Notes: a model not told the origin generated them from the letters alone. Shown: positions 1 through 8,462, counted from the first letter of the stretch. The stretch: DNA of 11,111 nucleotides from Chloroflexia bacterium (GCA_025927935.1 JAICKM010000163.1:1-11111); one strand, 5' to 3'. Program-made: numbers and translations.

Positions 1-57
1 CCGGTGCTGCTGGTGCGGGCACGCGAAGCCGCGGTGCCGGCGGGCATCCCCGCCTGA
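1..57 (+). CDS. C-terminal end of a universal stress protein (partial)
   Basis: Only the last 18 codons and a TGA stop lie in the window; the gene starts to the left. The residues PVLLVRA followed by a short Ala/Pro tail match the final beta strand of a UspA domain, and the same PVLLVRA ends the next gene (its residues 301-307). The first 20 bases are identical to bases 1040-1059, so the two genes are probably recent paralogues in tandem. The 82-base gap to the next start allows co-transcription, although a hairpin lies in it. The rest of the protein cannot be judged. Confidence 0.8.
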   Translation, partial: PVLLVRAREAAVPAGIPA

Positions 58-75
58 GTCGCGGCCGGCGCGTAT

Positions 76-103
76 CCCGCGAGTGATGGATAGACATCGC
101 GGG
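76..103. other. Hairpin between the two usp genes
   Basis: CCCGCGA (76-82) pairs perfectly with TCGCGGG (97-103) around a 14-base loop. It lies 19 bases after the upstream stop and before the next ribosome binding site. No T-run follows, so it may be a weak terminator, an mRNA-stabilising or processing hairpin, or chance in GC-rich DNA. Confidence 0.35.
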
Positions 104-120
104 CACAGCCCCGCGCCACG

Positions 121-130
121 AGAAGGAGGT
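121..130 (+). promoter_or_regulatory. Ribosome binding site deciding the usp start
   Basis: AGAAGGAGGT is a near-complete anti-16S match, nine bases before the ATG at 140. An in-frame ATG at 83 has no such site, and the residues it would add do not look like a UspA N-terminus, so 140 is chosen. Confidence 0.85.
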
Positions 131-139
131 CCAATCCCT

Positions 140-1156
140 ATGCAAACCGAGATTCTGGTTCCCCTTGACGGCTCGCTGGTGGCGGAGACGGCGCTGCCGC
201 CGGCACTGGCCCTGGCCCGCGCCCTGGGCGGATCGCTGACCCTGCTGCGGGTGACGCCGCCGGCGCTGGGCGCCGAGCCGCTGGCCGAGGCCATCCAGGC
301 GCCGGTGATCACCTACCGCCCGCGCCCTCAGCATCGCGAGCAGGCCGACGCCTACCTGGCCGGGGCGGCGCAGCGGTTCGAGTCGCGCGGCGTGCCGATC
401 CGCATCGTCGTGCTGCGGGGCGATCCCGCGACGGCGATTGTGCAATACGCGCAAGAAGCGCCGGGCGTGCGCCTGATCGCCATGGCCACGCATGGCCGCA
501 GTGGGGTGAGCCGCTGGGTGTTCGGCAGCGTGGCCGAGAAGGTGCTGCGTGCGACGCCCGCGCCGCTGCTGCTGGTGCGCCCCGACGACGACGGCATGGC
601 GCCACCGCCCGTGCATTCCCTGCCCTACCGCACCATCGTCGTGCCGCTCGACGGCTCGCCGTTTGCCGAGCAGGCGCTGGACCAGGCGTATGCCGTGGCC
701 GCGGCCACGGGCGCGAGCCTGCTGCTGGTGGCGGTGGCTCCCGAACCCGACGAGTTCCTGGCCGCCGAAGTGGGCGACATCCCGGTCTGGCGGCTGGAAG
801 ACCGCCTGGCCGAGACCGAGCGGCTGCACACGTATCTCCAGCAGCAGGCCGCGCGGCTCATGAACGCCGGGCTGACGGTCGAGATCCAGGTCGTGGCCGG
901 GAGTCCCGCCCCGGCGATCCTGGACACGGCGGAGGAAGCGGCGGCAGACCTGATCGTGATGGCGACGCACGGCCGGGGCGGGTTGCCGCGGCTCTGGCTG
1001 GGCAGCGTGGCCCTGAAGGTGGTGCAAAGCGCGCGGACGCCGGTGCTGCTGGTGCGGGCGCAGGACGCGCGCAAGCCGCGGGCGGCGGAGAGCGGTCCCC
1101 GCGTGGCGGTCACGCGGCGCTTGGAGAAGGAGTTCGTGGCCGGCGGGCACAGCTAA
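140..1156 (+). CDS. Tandem-domain universal stress protein (UspA family)
   Basis: A 338-residue cytoplasmic protein with two UspA domains, about residues 1-147 and 162-307. Each starts with the family strand and loop (EILVPLDGS at 4-12; TIVVPLDGS at 165-173). Each ends with an ATP-loop-like motif, ATHG-x9-GS (residues 116-130 and 275-289), followed by a final hydrophobic strand (PLLLVR, PVLLVR). In ATP-binding members the motif is G-x2-G-x9-G-S/T; here Ala replaces the first Gly in both domains, as in many family members, so nucleotide binding is likely but not certain. A tail of about 30 basic or polar residues follows domain 2. The start at 140 is set by a strong ribosome binding site. The gene follows another usp on the same strand and converges on ybaB. 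Family members bind nucleotides and support survival under stress; the particular signal cannot be read from sequence. Confidence 0.93.
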   Translation: MQTEILVPLDGSLVAETALPPALALARALGGSLTLLRVTPPALGAEPLAEAIQAPVITYRPRPQHREQADAYLAGAAQRFESRGVPIRIVVLRGDPATAIVQYAQEAPGVRLIAMATHGRSGVSRWVFGSVAEKVLRATPAPLLLVRPDDDGMAPPPVHSLPYRTIVVPLDGSPFAEQALDQAYAVAAATGASLLLVAVAPEPDEFLAAEVGDIPVWRLEDRLAETERLHTYLQQQAARLMNAGLTVEIQVVAGSPAPAILDTAEEAAADLIVMATHGRGGLPRLWLGSVALKVVQSARTPVLLVRAQDARKPRAAESGPRVAVTRRLEKEFVAGGHS

Positions 1157-1174
1157 GCCGGCGCGCCGGGCAGT

Positions 1175-1220
1175 GGCGCCGGGCCGGGGTGGTCGGTAGA
1201 TCGCCCCCCGGCCTGGCGCC
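1175..1220. terminator. Hairpin between convergent usp and ybaB, probable two-way terminator
   Basis: Bases 1175-1189 pair with 1206-1220 over 15 positions with only one G-T wobble, around a 16-base loop. The stem is almost entirely G and C. It lies 18 bases after the usp stop and the same distance beyond the ybaB stop. Neither side has a run of T, so it does not fit the classical intrinsic type. The position suggests that it ends or protects both transcripts. Confidence 0.6.
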
Positions 1221-1238
1221 GTTGTGCTGTCCGCTACT

Positions 1239-1538
1239 TTAGAAGAGGCCGGGGATCTTCATCCCGCCGGTCACGGCGCTCATGCGTTCCTGCGCCAGCG
1301 CCGACGCCTTTTCCAGCGCCTGGTTGAACGCAGTAACCATGGTGTCTTCGAGCATCTCGACATCCGACGGGTCCACCGCTTCCGGGTCGATCTTCACCGA
1401 GCGCACCTCGTGGTGGCCGGTCATGACCACGGTGACGACGCCGCCCACGGAGGCTTCGACGGTCTCATTGCCCAGGTCTTCCTGGATTTTCATCAGCTTG
1501 GCCTGCAACTGCTGGATCATTTTCTGATTGGGCTGCAT
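1239..1538 (-). CDS. ybaB: YbaB/EbfC nucleoid-associated protein
   Basis: This 99-residue protein matches the YbaB/EbfC family in length and layout. It has an N-terminal helix rich in Gln and Lys (PNQKMIQQLQAKLMKIQEDL), a short beta meander (residues 26-52, with GGVVTVVMTGHHEVRSVKIDP) and a C-terminal helix pair (about 60-90). It ends in a Gly/Met-rich tail with a final GLF. The family forms dimers that bind DNA and coat the nucleoid. The ATG at 1538 has AAAGGAG (1549-1555) ten bases upstream. In most bacteria ybaB sits directly after dnaX in an operon, often followed by recR. Here dnaX is on the same strand but 1.25 kb upstream, with an opposite-strand gene in between, and no recR follows. 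A TATAAT promoter just upstream indicates independent transcription. Confidence 0.93.
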   Translation of the reverse strand: MQPNQKMIQQLQAKLMKIQEDLGNETVEASVGGVVTVVMTGHHEVRSVKIDPEAVDPSDVEMLEDTMVTAFNQALEKASALAQERMSAVTGGMKIPGLF

Positions 1539-1581
1539 GGTGGAAAAGCTCCTTTACACATGGGTGCGGCGGCGCCGGCAC

Positions 1582-1611
1582 TTGTCGGATCGGCGTATGT
1601 GGCCTTATTAT
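1582..1611 (+). promoter_or_regulatory. Candidate promoter for the TPR-hydrolase gene
   Basis: TTGTCG (1582-1587) and TATTAT (1606-1611) are separated by 18 bases. A start near 1618 would leave a leader of about 75 bases before the ATG at 1693. The match is weaker than the opposite ybaB promoter, whose -10 it overlaps. Confidence 0.45.
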
Positions 1612-1635
1612 AAGCATCGCCCCGGTAAAAGACAA
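1607..1635 (-). promoter_or_regulatory. Sigma70-like promoter for ybaB
   Basis: Read on the minus strand, TTGTCT (1630-1635) is followed after exactly 17 bases by a perfect TATAAT (1607-1612). Transcription would begin near 1600, giving a leader of about 60 bases before the ATG at 1538. The -10 bases overlap those of the opposite promoter for the hydrolase gene. Confidence 0.7.
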
Positions 1636-1681
1636 CCGGGCGGCACAAGCGCGGATGGGTTCCACGCCCATCACGACGGGC

Positions 1682-1687
1682 AGGAGG
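1682..1687 (+). promoter_or_regulatory. Ribosome binding site deciding the hydrolase start
   Basis: AGGAGG ends five bases before the ATG at 1693. The open frame continues upstream to an ATG at 1528, but that start would overlap ybaB and the promoters and has no clear ribosome binding site. Confidence 0.8.
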
Positions 1688-1692
1688 CGGCT

Positions 1693-2661
1693 ATGGCGAC
1701 GCGATCGTATGATGAAATGCAGGCCGAGGCGATGGAGCATTACCAGGCGCAGGATTACGCGGGCGCGCTGGAGATCCTGACGCGCGAGGGCGACCGGTTC
1801 CCGGAGGAGGCGGCGAACGTCCTGTACCTGCGCTCGTGCATGGCCGCACGGGTGGGGCACCCGGACATGGCCTTGCAAATTCTGGAAGACGCACTGAATC
1901 GCGGGTTGTGGTACGGCGAGCAGGTAATGCGCGAGAGTCCATCCTGGCAACCGCTCCAGGGGCTGCCCGCCTTCGAGCGGCTGGCGGCGGTGTGCAAAGA
2001 GCGGCAGGCCACCGCCCAGATCGGCCCGGATCTGCGCGTGCTGGAGCCTGCGGACGGCTGCCCTGCCCCAGCGGCGTGCCCGTTGTTCCTTGCGCTGCAC
2101 GGCAACGCCGGCACCGCGGACAGCGCGATCCAGGGCTGGCGGGCAGTGGCTGCGGCCGGCTGGCGGCTGGTGGCCCTGCAATCCTCGCAGGTGGGCGGGG
2201 TGAACGCCTACCTGTGGAACGACCAGGAGACCGCCGTGCGCGAAACGGCGGCGCAATATGCCGAGCTATGCGACCGCTACGCCGTGGACCCGACGCGGCT
2301 GGTGGTGGCCGGGTTCTCGCTGGGCGGGGAAACCGCGCTGCGCATCGTGCTGAGCGGAAGCATCCCGGCGCCCGCCTTCATCTTGCTGGGACCAGGCGGC
2401 CCCATGATGGAGACGCCCGCCGCCTGGCTGCCGCTGATCGCCCAGGGCGCGGGTCGCGGCGTGCGCGGCTACGTCTTCCTGGGCGAGCGGGATAACGCGG
2501 TCGAGCAGGACGCGGCCCGCCGGGTGGTCGATCTGCTCAACGCCAACGGCGTGCCCTGCGGCCTAGAAATGCTGCCCAACCTGGGCCACGCCTATCCCGC
2601 CGACTTCGGGCCGGGCATTCGCCGCGCGCTGGCTTTCGTCTTGCCCGCGCCGGAGGCGTGA
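1693..2661 (+). CDS. TPR-like domain fused to an alpha/beta hydrolase (esterase type)
   Basis: A 322-residue protein without signal peptide. Residues 1-105 look like TPR-type helical hairpins (YDEMQAEAMEHYQAQDYAGALEIL, then a second unit with ANVLYLRSCMAARVGHPDMALQIL). Residues 115-318 form an alpha/beta hydrolase. They contain an oxyanion-type LALHGNAG (133-140), the nucleophile elbow GFSLGG with Ser209, an acid in GERDNAV (Asp267) and the catalytic His in NLGHAYP (His299). Order and spacing fit the dienelactone hydrolase / phospholipase-carboxylesterase part of the superfamily. It should hydrolyse an ester or similar bond in the cytoplasm; the substrate is unknown. The TPR part may recruit a partner. 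The gene lies inside the usual dnaX-ybaB pair on the opposite strand. It converges on dnaX and is divergent from ybaB, so it is not an operon member. Confidence 0.85.
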   Translation: MATRSYDEMQAEAMEHYQAQDYAGALEILTREGDRFPEEAANVLYLRSCMAARVGHPDMALQILEDALNRGLWYGEQVMRESPSWQPLQGLPAFERLAAVCKERQATAQIGPDLRVLEPADGCPAPAACPLFLALHGNAGTADSAIQGWRAVAAAGWRLVALQSSQVGGVNAYLWNDQETAVRETAAQYAELCDRYAVDPTRLVVAGFSLGGETALRIVLSGSIPAPAFILLGPGGPMMETPAAWLPLIAQGAGRGVRGYVFLGERDNAVEQDAARRVVDLLNANGVPCGLEMLPNLGHAYPADFGPGIRRALAFVLPAPEA

Positions 2662-2693
2662 GTCCGGGCCTGCTCAGTTTGCCATACCAGCTT

Positions 2694-2756
2694 TGTCATT
2701 CTGAGCGGAAGAATCTCCGTCTCGTAACTCGCAAGACGAGACTCTTTGCTGCGCTC
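2694..2756. repeat. Imperfect palindromic intergenic repeat (GTCATTCTGAGCG type)
   Basis: The inner stem GTCTCGT (2719-2725) pairs with ACGAGAC (2736-2742) around a ten-base loop. The outer arms also match imperfectly: GAGCGGAAGAATCT on the left against the reverse complement of ACTCTTTGCTGCGCTC on the right. From memory, full copies of this repeat end in AGAATGAC on the right, mirroring the left end GTCATTCT. Here the right end departs after GCGCTC, so this copy looks truncated. It lies between the convergent hydrolase and dnaX genes and could also act as a terminator. The rest of the 127-base gap shows nothing recognisable. Confidence 0.6.
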
Positions 2757-2788
2757 CCTAGACAAACACGCGGTGATGGACTACTGAT

Positions 2789-4603
<1,815 letters not shown>

Positions 4604-4636
4604 GAAATTCGGGGCCTCCTCGCTAGAATACTCTTT

Positions 4637-4665
4637 ATTATACCCGAAAAGAGGGCCGGCGTCAG
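4637..4665 (-). promoter_or_regulatory. Sigma70-like promoter for dnaX
   Basis: On the minus strand, CTGACG (4660-4665) and a perfect TATAAT (4637-4642) are 17 bases apart. Transcription would begin near 4630, leaving a leader of about 27 bases that contains the AGGAGG site. Confidence 0.65.
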
Positions 4666-4735
4666 ACGCGTCCGCACCGGTGGTCCTCTGCTACCGGGGT
4701 GTAGCGATCTCGTAACAGGCCGGTGGACGGGGATA

Positions 4736-4744
4736 TGCGACAAT
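4736..4744 (+). promoter_or_regulatory. Weak extended -10 candidate for the DUF4342 gene
   Basis: TGCGACAAT has the TGn extension before a GACAAT -10, with no convincing -35 upstream. If used, transcription would start near 4751 and give a leader of about 130 bases. This is a low-confidence reading. Confidence 0.25.
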
Positions 4745-4756
4745 GAAGGTGCCTGT

Positions 4757-4854
4757 CCGGCGGGCGTGTTTGCCGGCTTTCACCGGGCCGCCTGTTGCGA
4801 TGAAAGCCTGCCGCGCCACGGCAGGGATCGTTTCGTCCGCGGTGGAACGAGACG
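4757..4854 (+). promoter_or_regulatory. Structured 5' leader with three hairpins
   Basis: Three stems follow each other ahead of the ribosome binding site. CCGGC (4757-4761) pairs with GCCGG (4772-4776). CCTGCCG (4807-4813) pairs with CGGCAGG (4819-4825) around five bases. CGTTTCGTCC (4829-4838) pairs with GGAACGAGACG (4844-4854) around five bases, with one wobble and one bulge. It matches no riboswitch family I know. It could be a regulatory leader or simply GC-rich structure. Confidence 0.35.
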
Positions 4855-4867
4855 GAAGGTCATACGG

Positions 4868-4874
4868 AAAGGAG
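4868..4874 (+). promoter_or_regulatory. Ribosome binding site deciding the DUF4342 start
   Basis: AAAGGAG lies eight bases before the ATG at 4883. The frame is open further upstream to an ATG at 4766, but that stretch is the hairpin leader and codes for an unlikely Arg-rich peptide. Confidence 0.8.
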
Positions 4875-4882
4875 ACAAACCG

Positions 4883-5236
4883 ATGATCGAGGATAGGCCC
4901 ACAGAGGAACTACGGATTACGCGTGAGAGTGTGATCACCAAGGCCACGGAATTCGCCCAGGAAGCGAAGGCCGGGCTGATGGATCTCAAGCAGCAAGCGC
5001 CTGTCGAAGAGTTCCAAATGACGGGCGACCAAGTGATGGCGAAGGTCAAAGAACTGGTGCATGAAGGGAATGTGCGCCGCATTATTCTGCGGGACTCCAC
5101 TGGACACAACATCGCCGAGTTTCCGCTGATGGCCGGGGTGGTTGGGGCCGTGCTACTCCCCGTCTGGGCCGCGGTGGGCGCGATTGCCGCGCTGGCCGCC
5201 GATCTGACACTGGTAGTGGAGCGCCTGGAGAACTGA
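4883..5236 (+). CDS. DUF4342 domain protein, small membrane-associated
   Basis: A 117-residue protein of unknown function. Residues 42-115 fit DUF4342 as I know it: EEFQMTGDQVMAKVKELVHEGNVRRIILRD, a short linker, then a hydrophobic Ala/Val/Leu segment (about 82-107) ending in LTLVVERLE. The hydrophobic part would form one long or two short membrane helices. Residues 1-40 are a charged, probably helical segment (RESVITKATEFAQEAKAGLMDLKQ). In other members I recall a UBA-like helical domain in this place, which is not obvious here. The start is set by AAAGGAG eight bases upstream. The gene is divergent from dnaX, stands alone, and has its own terminator. The charged Lys/Arg-rich part before the hydrophobic segment suggests a membrane-surface role, but no reaction or partner is known to me. 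Confidence 0.82.
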   Translation: MIEDRPTEELRITRESVITKATEFAQEAKAGLMDLKQQAPVEEFQMTGDQVMAKVKELVHEGNVRRIILRDSTGHNIAEFPLMAGVVGAVLLPVWAAVGAIAALAADLTLVVERLEN

Positions 5237-5299
5237 ACCCCCCCGCCGGGTGACCGCCACTGCGTTCGGGCAGCGCAGTCGGGCCACCCCTGAGCAACG

Positions 5300-5336
5300 G
5301 GGCGCGGGAGCCATATGGCTCCCGCGCCCTCTTTTT
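5300..5336 (+). terminator. Intrinsic terminator of the DUF4342 gene
   Basis: Bases 5300-5329 are a perfect 30-base palindrome: GGGCGCGGGAGCC, an ATAT centre, then GGCTCCCGCGCCC. A TCTTTTT run (5330-5336) follows. It is a classical rho-independent terminator on the plus strand. On the minus strand the stem also lies beyond the end of the neighbouring glycosidase gene, but no T-run follows there. A smaller stem, ACTGCG (5259-5264) with CGCAGT (5274-5279), precedes it. Confidence 0.9.
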
Positions 5337-5365
5337 GCTCTGCCGGCCGGGCGGGTAGTACTGAT

Positions 5366-8233
5366 TTAAGGGCTACAGGTAATGGCACCTGACTTATACT
5401 GCTCGATCCACTTCTTGGTCAGATCGAGATACTGGTTGCCGTACTTCTCGCTCGGCTCAATCTGACTGCCTTCCTTCCATTCATTCCAACTAGTAATGGT
5501 GATCCATTCGGGACGACTTTTAATCGCTGCACACCAACTCTCGTTATAGGTCGCGCCATCGCGCCGAAGAATAACTCGCGGATTAGGTCGAGGCGGCTGG
5601 ATTTTGCTCTCGTCCCAACCGGGACTTACCCCGGCAGTCCATAATCGTTGAGTACCGTTCTTTTGGTTATACGCATCGACATTCAAGCGCCCTCCCATAT
5701 CCACTGCATCTACATCAGTATTGGCTTCCCATTTTCCAGCGGCGAACAGATGTATCGTGTCAAACACCTCTAGCCATTTGGAATCTGGGGCGTCTGCGGA
5801 CCATATCTGACTATGGTTAGGATCTAAGCGGTTACGGAGTTCTTTCCAAGCATTTATGTCGTCACCATAAGCATCTGGACGCCAGAAGAAAAAGACTGGC
5901 TTGCCATTCCAGTGGAGGAAAGTGAGGTTTGCGCTGTAGCGATCCATCACTCCTTTGACCTGTGACTCGATATCACCGTGCAGTTTAATACTATCAAGTT
6001 CGAAGTAGACCGTAATATGGAAGTTGCGTTGGTTCGCGATTTGGACTAGGGTGGGTAGGATCTTATCCACCTCAGTGCCTTGACCTGTCCATGTACTTAT
6101 GAAGCTGTCAATGCCCACACTCTGCGCCTGTTGAATCTGGTGATCTAGGGTAATGGGGTTTGATGATTCATAGGGATCGCTAGGGAAGTCACTCATCTGG
6201 TTGCGGTCCCAGACGGTCGAGCCATACCAGGGGAAGAAAAATGCCAGTACAAGCTTAGACGCAGTAGTGGGCGGCACGGGTGCCGGGACTGGCGTCGGAA
6301 CTGGAGGGGCCAGCATTTGCTCAGCTCCCAACCGACCCAGCAAAACGTTATAGGGAGCGGAGTACTCCGGGTGATACTCGAAACGCTGGCGCTCAAAATA
6401 CTGTACTAAATACTTTTGATTGTTACCTTGATTCACTTCTTCAAATGGTTGCGATAGAGGGTAGCCAAATTGCCGTAGGCCACCCCATCGAGCCCAAGTG
6501 TTGGCGATAGCTTGCCCCCCTATACTTTTATCGCCCACTGTATGCTGAGTCAAGGAGAACCATTGTAATCCGTTTTTCGGATCAGGAATCGTCTGGAACG
6601 GGCCATCGTGTCGGTTCTGAGTGGCGCTCGCTCCGAGCAAGCCAAGCAATACGTCATTGGGCGCATTGTTCTCAGGATGTTCCTCTAACCGGGAGCGCTC
6701 GAACCACTGTACCGTGTAAGTCTTACCATCGGTTGGGGAAATCTCTTCATGCTTGTCCGTGACTGGCAATCCGTTAATAAAGATACTATCATCAGTCGTC
6801 CGCCCAGTCTGCCAAGTTTCCCAGAACCGTCCCGCCACTGTTTTGCCTGTTTGAGGGAAAAAGTGAATAAGCGGGCTATTGAGTGTTGAGTTATACCATT
6901 CTTGGCACCTCATTAGATCTGGAGCGGCTGCGACTAGAGCAGCTCCCGCGAGTACGGCACGGCCTGCGGGATTAAGGCCAACAAGTCCCTTCACCCCAGA
7001 TGCCAGATAGCCGTCCATCATCTCGGAAGCCGCCTCCGCTTGGCATTCCGGGTTGCCACGACAGTTGTCCAGCTGAGACCATCCATCATATGTTATCTTA
7101 CTGCGATCTACCAGTGTTTTTATGGTTTCAACGGGTATTTCCCAATCCCCTGATGCAGGTATCTCTTCTAGTACTGTTGGGAGAAGGGCCACACAATGTT
7201 TCCATGCCTGATCCGATGTGCCGACTGTGAGGTCTCGATGGATCGAGCCACGGATAGTCCGATCTTGTTTTGCTATCACTGTGACATCAATTCCCGGATG
7301 CAAGCGAGGAAACGAGACGGTCTGAGGCAAGCGTAGCTGTTTTAGACGAATCTCAAAAGGTGAAAACTCTCCTTGCTGGGTCGGTAAATTTGCAGGGGAT
7401 AAAATCGGCTGATCTCGCGGATCTTCACTATCAAACCAGTAGTTTAGATGTGTGTGAGCATAATCTTCATAGACTTGAACGTGGAGCCAATATCCACCTT
7501 GGTTCAAGCCCGCAATGTTTTGCATCTTCAAAATTAAAGTAACCGGTTCAAACGCTTTTAATTCTGTTTGATCCCATTGTAAATCATCGATTCCAAGAGC
7601 AAACCCTTTAAGCGAAACTGGGGGCGAAGGCGGTCCTGGAGGAGGTGGTGTAGGGACAGGGCCTATAACATTAAACAGCACTCGCGCGAAGCTCTGCGAG
7701 TTTGATCCTTCAATTGGGATTCCCGGCCACCTGCCATTCACATCTTCATAGACTGGCTCTGCAAAATAGTCGCCCAACTTTGAGAAAGTTCGGGTTTGCT
7801 GATAGTAATATTCTTTGCCAGGATTAAGAGTGAATCCAGGGATCGCAGGCCAGTCTACATTAGGGGCATTCCAGTTCTGGGCCGTGCCATTCGGGCCCCG
7901 TCCTCCAACCTCGAGTTGCTTCAAAGTGATCGGATGATCTGAGATGTTGCGGATGCGCATTATTGCCGTAATATGTTCATCCGCCCCAACTGTGAAAGGG
8001 GTAGAGGTTTTGTTCGATGTATGCCGATCTTCCGTTTCCCCTTTCAAGATCAGGGCTCCCTCCCCACCATTTACAAGCACTAGACCTGAGCTGCCCGCCT
8101 GATCCATTGTTACTGGACTCGTCTCCTGCTGCCAATCGCGGCTTAGCTGTGCAGCAACTCGTGAGTTACCAAATGGCACAAGCAGAATGAGTATCGCGAA
8201 GATGCCGAATACTCGAAACATACGTGCTTTCAT
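5366..8233 (-). CDS. Secreted multidomain protein with GH99-like catalytic domain and two FER-type repeats
   Basis: A 955-residue exported protein. Residues 1-29 form a signal peptide (basic MKARMFR, hydrophobic core, likely cleavage after RVAA). About 40-190 and 208-338 look like beta-sandwich regions, joined by a Pro-rich linker (193-206). About 340-455 is a mixed region of unknown type with several Cys. Two copies of a repeat, about 462-535 and 567-637, share VQ(W/Y)FER.R.E.HPE....NVLLG.LG. A second Pro-rich linker (642-656) leads to a C-terminal barrel (660-945) resembling GH99 endo-mannosidase-type enzymes. It has an early FFFPWYG and a late TSWNEWKEGSQIEP, whose Glu918 and Glu921 sit where GH99 has its two catalytic carboxylates. 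The start at 8233 is chosen over the ATG at 8251 because a purine-rich site precedes it. The gene is far AT-richer than its neighbours. It probably cleaves or remodels extracellular polysaccharide. Confidence 0.8.
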   Translation of the reverse strand: MKARMFRVFGIFAILILLVPFGNSRVAAQLSRDWQQETSPVTMDQAGSSGLVLVNGGEGALILKGETEDRHTSNKTSTPFTVGADEHITAIMRIRNISDHPITLKQLEVGGRGPNGTAQNWNAPNVDWPAIPGFTLNPGKEYYYQQTRTFSKLGDYFAEPVYEDVNGRWPGIPIEGSNSQSFARVLFNVIGPVPTPPPPGPPSPPVSLKGFALGIDDLQWDQTELKAFEPVTLILKMQNIAGLNQGGYWLHVQVYEDYAHTHLNYWFDSEDPRDQPILSPANLPTQQGEFSPFEIRLKQLRLPQTVSFPRLHPGIDVTVIAKQDRTIRGSIHRDLTVGTSDQAWKHCVALLPTVLEEIPASGDWEIPVETIKTLVDRSKITYDGWSQLDNCRGNPECQAEAASEMMDGYLASGVKGLVGLNPAGRAVLAGAALVAAAPDLMRCQEWYNSTLNSPLIHFFPQTGKTVAGRFWETWQTGRTTDDSIFINGLPVTDKHEEISPTDGKTYTVQWFERSRLEEHPENNAPNDVLLGLLGASATQNRHDGPFQTIPDPKNGLQWFSLTQHTVGDKSIGGQAIANTWARWGGLRQFGYPLSQPFEEVNQGNNQKYLVQYFERQRFEYHPEYSAPYNVLLGRLGAEQMLAPPVPTPVPAPVPPTTASKLVLAFFFPWYGSTVWDRNQMSDFPSDPYESSNPITLDHQIQQAQSVGIDSFISTWTGQGTEVDKILPTLVQIANQRNFHITVYFELDSIKLHGDIESQVKGVMDRYSANLTFLHWNGKPVFFFWRPDAYGDDINAWKELRNRLDPNHSQIWSADAPDSKWLEVFDTIHLFAAGKWEANTDVDAVDMGGRLNVDAYNQKNGTQRLWTAGVSPGWDESKIQPPRPNPRVILRRDGATYNESWCAAIKSRPEWITITSWNEWKEGSQIEPSEKYGNQYLDLTKKWIEQYKSGAITCSP

Positions 8234-8235
8234 GG

Positions 8236-8244
8236 CTCTCTCCC
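8236..8244 (-). promoter_or_regulatory. Ribosome binding site deciding the GH99-like start
   Basis: On the minus strand, GGGAGAGAG ends two bases before the ATG at 8233, with its GGAG core six bases away. The upstream in-frame ATG at 8251 has no such site and would place polar residues ahead of the signal peptide. Confidence 0.65.
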
Positions 8245-8433
8245 GATGCATAGTACTGCAAGTGTATTGCCACTTTACTCCTGAGACAAAAGGATCTTAG
8301 CGGGCGCCATTGCCCAGATTCAAAGAAAATGGCGTGTTAGTAAAGAACCTACGTTAGCTCTGTCGGATGGGGTTGAATCAGGTAGGTGAAGCTGAATAGG
8401 AATTAGGCTGCAAAGTATAATGAGGTTGCTTTC

Positions 8434-8462
8434 ATTATAGCACCGGTTACAAAAGTAGTCAA
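8434..8462 (-). promoter_or_regulatory. Strong sigma70-like promoter for the GH99-like gene
   Basis: On the minus strand, TTGACT (8457-8462) and a perfect TATAAT (8434-8439) are separated by 17 bases. Transcription would begin near 8427 and give a leader of about 190 bases. Between leader and start codon I see no terminator or riboswitch; this part is plain AT-rich DNA. Confidence 0.75.

Noticed and set aside
1465..2256. Minus-strand open frame overlapping ybaB and the hydrolase
   Set aside because: His/Arg-rich composition without family motifs; it overlaps two well-supported genes.
4604..4882. SRP RNA (ffs) gene near dnaX
   Set aside because: SRP RNA often lies beside dnaX, so I looked for its conserved GGAAGGAAGCAGCC-like loop; it is not present in this gap.
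8416..8421. TATAAT on the plus strand upstream of the GH99-like gene
   Set aside because: No acceptable -35 lies at the right distance and no plus-strand gene follows; the minus-strand promoter nearby is much better.
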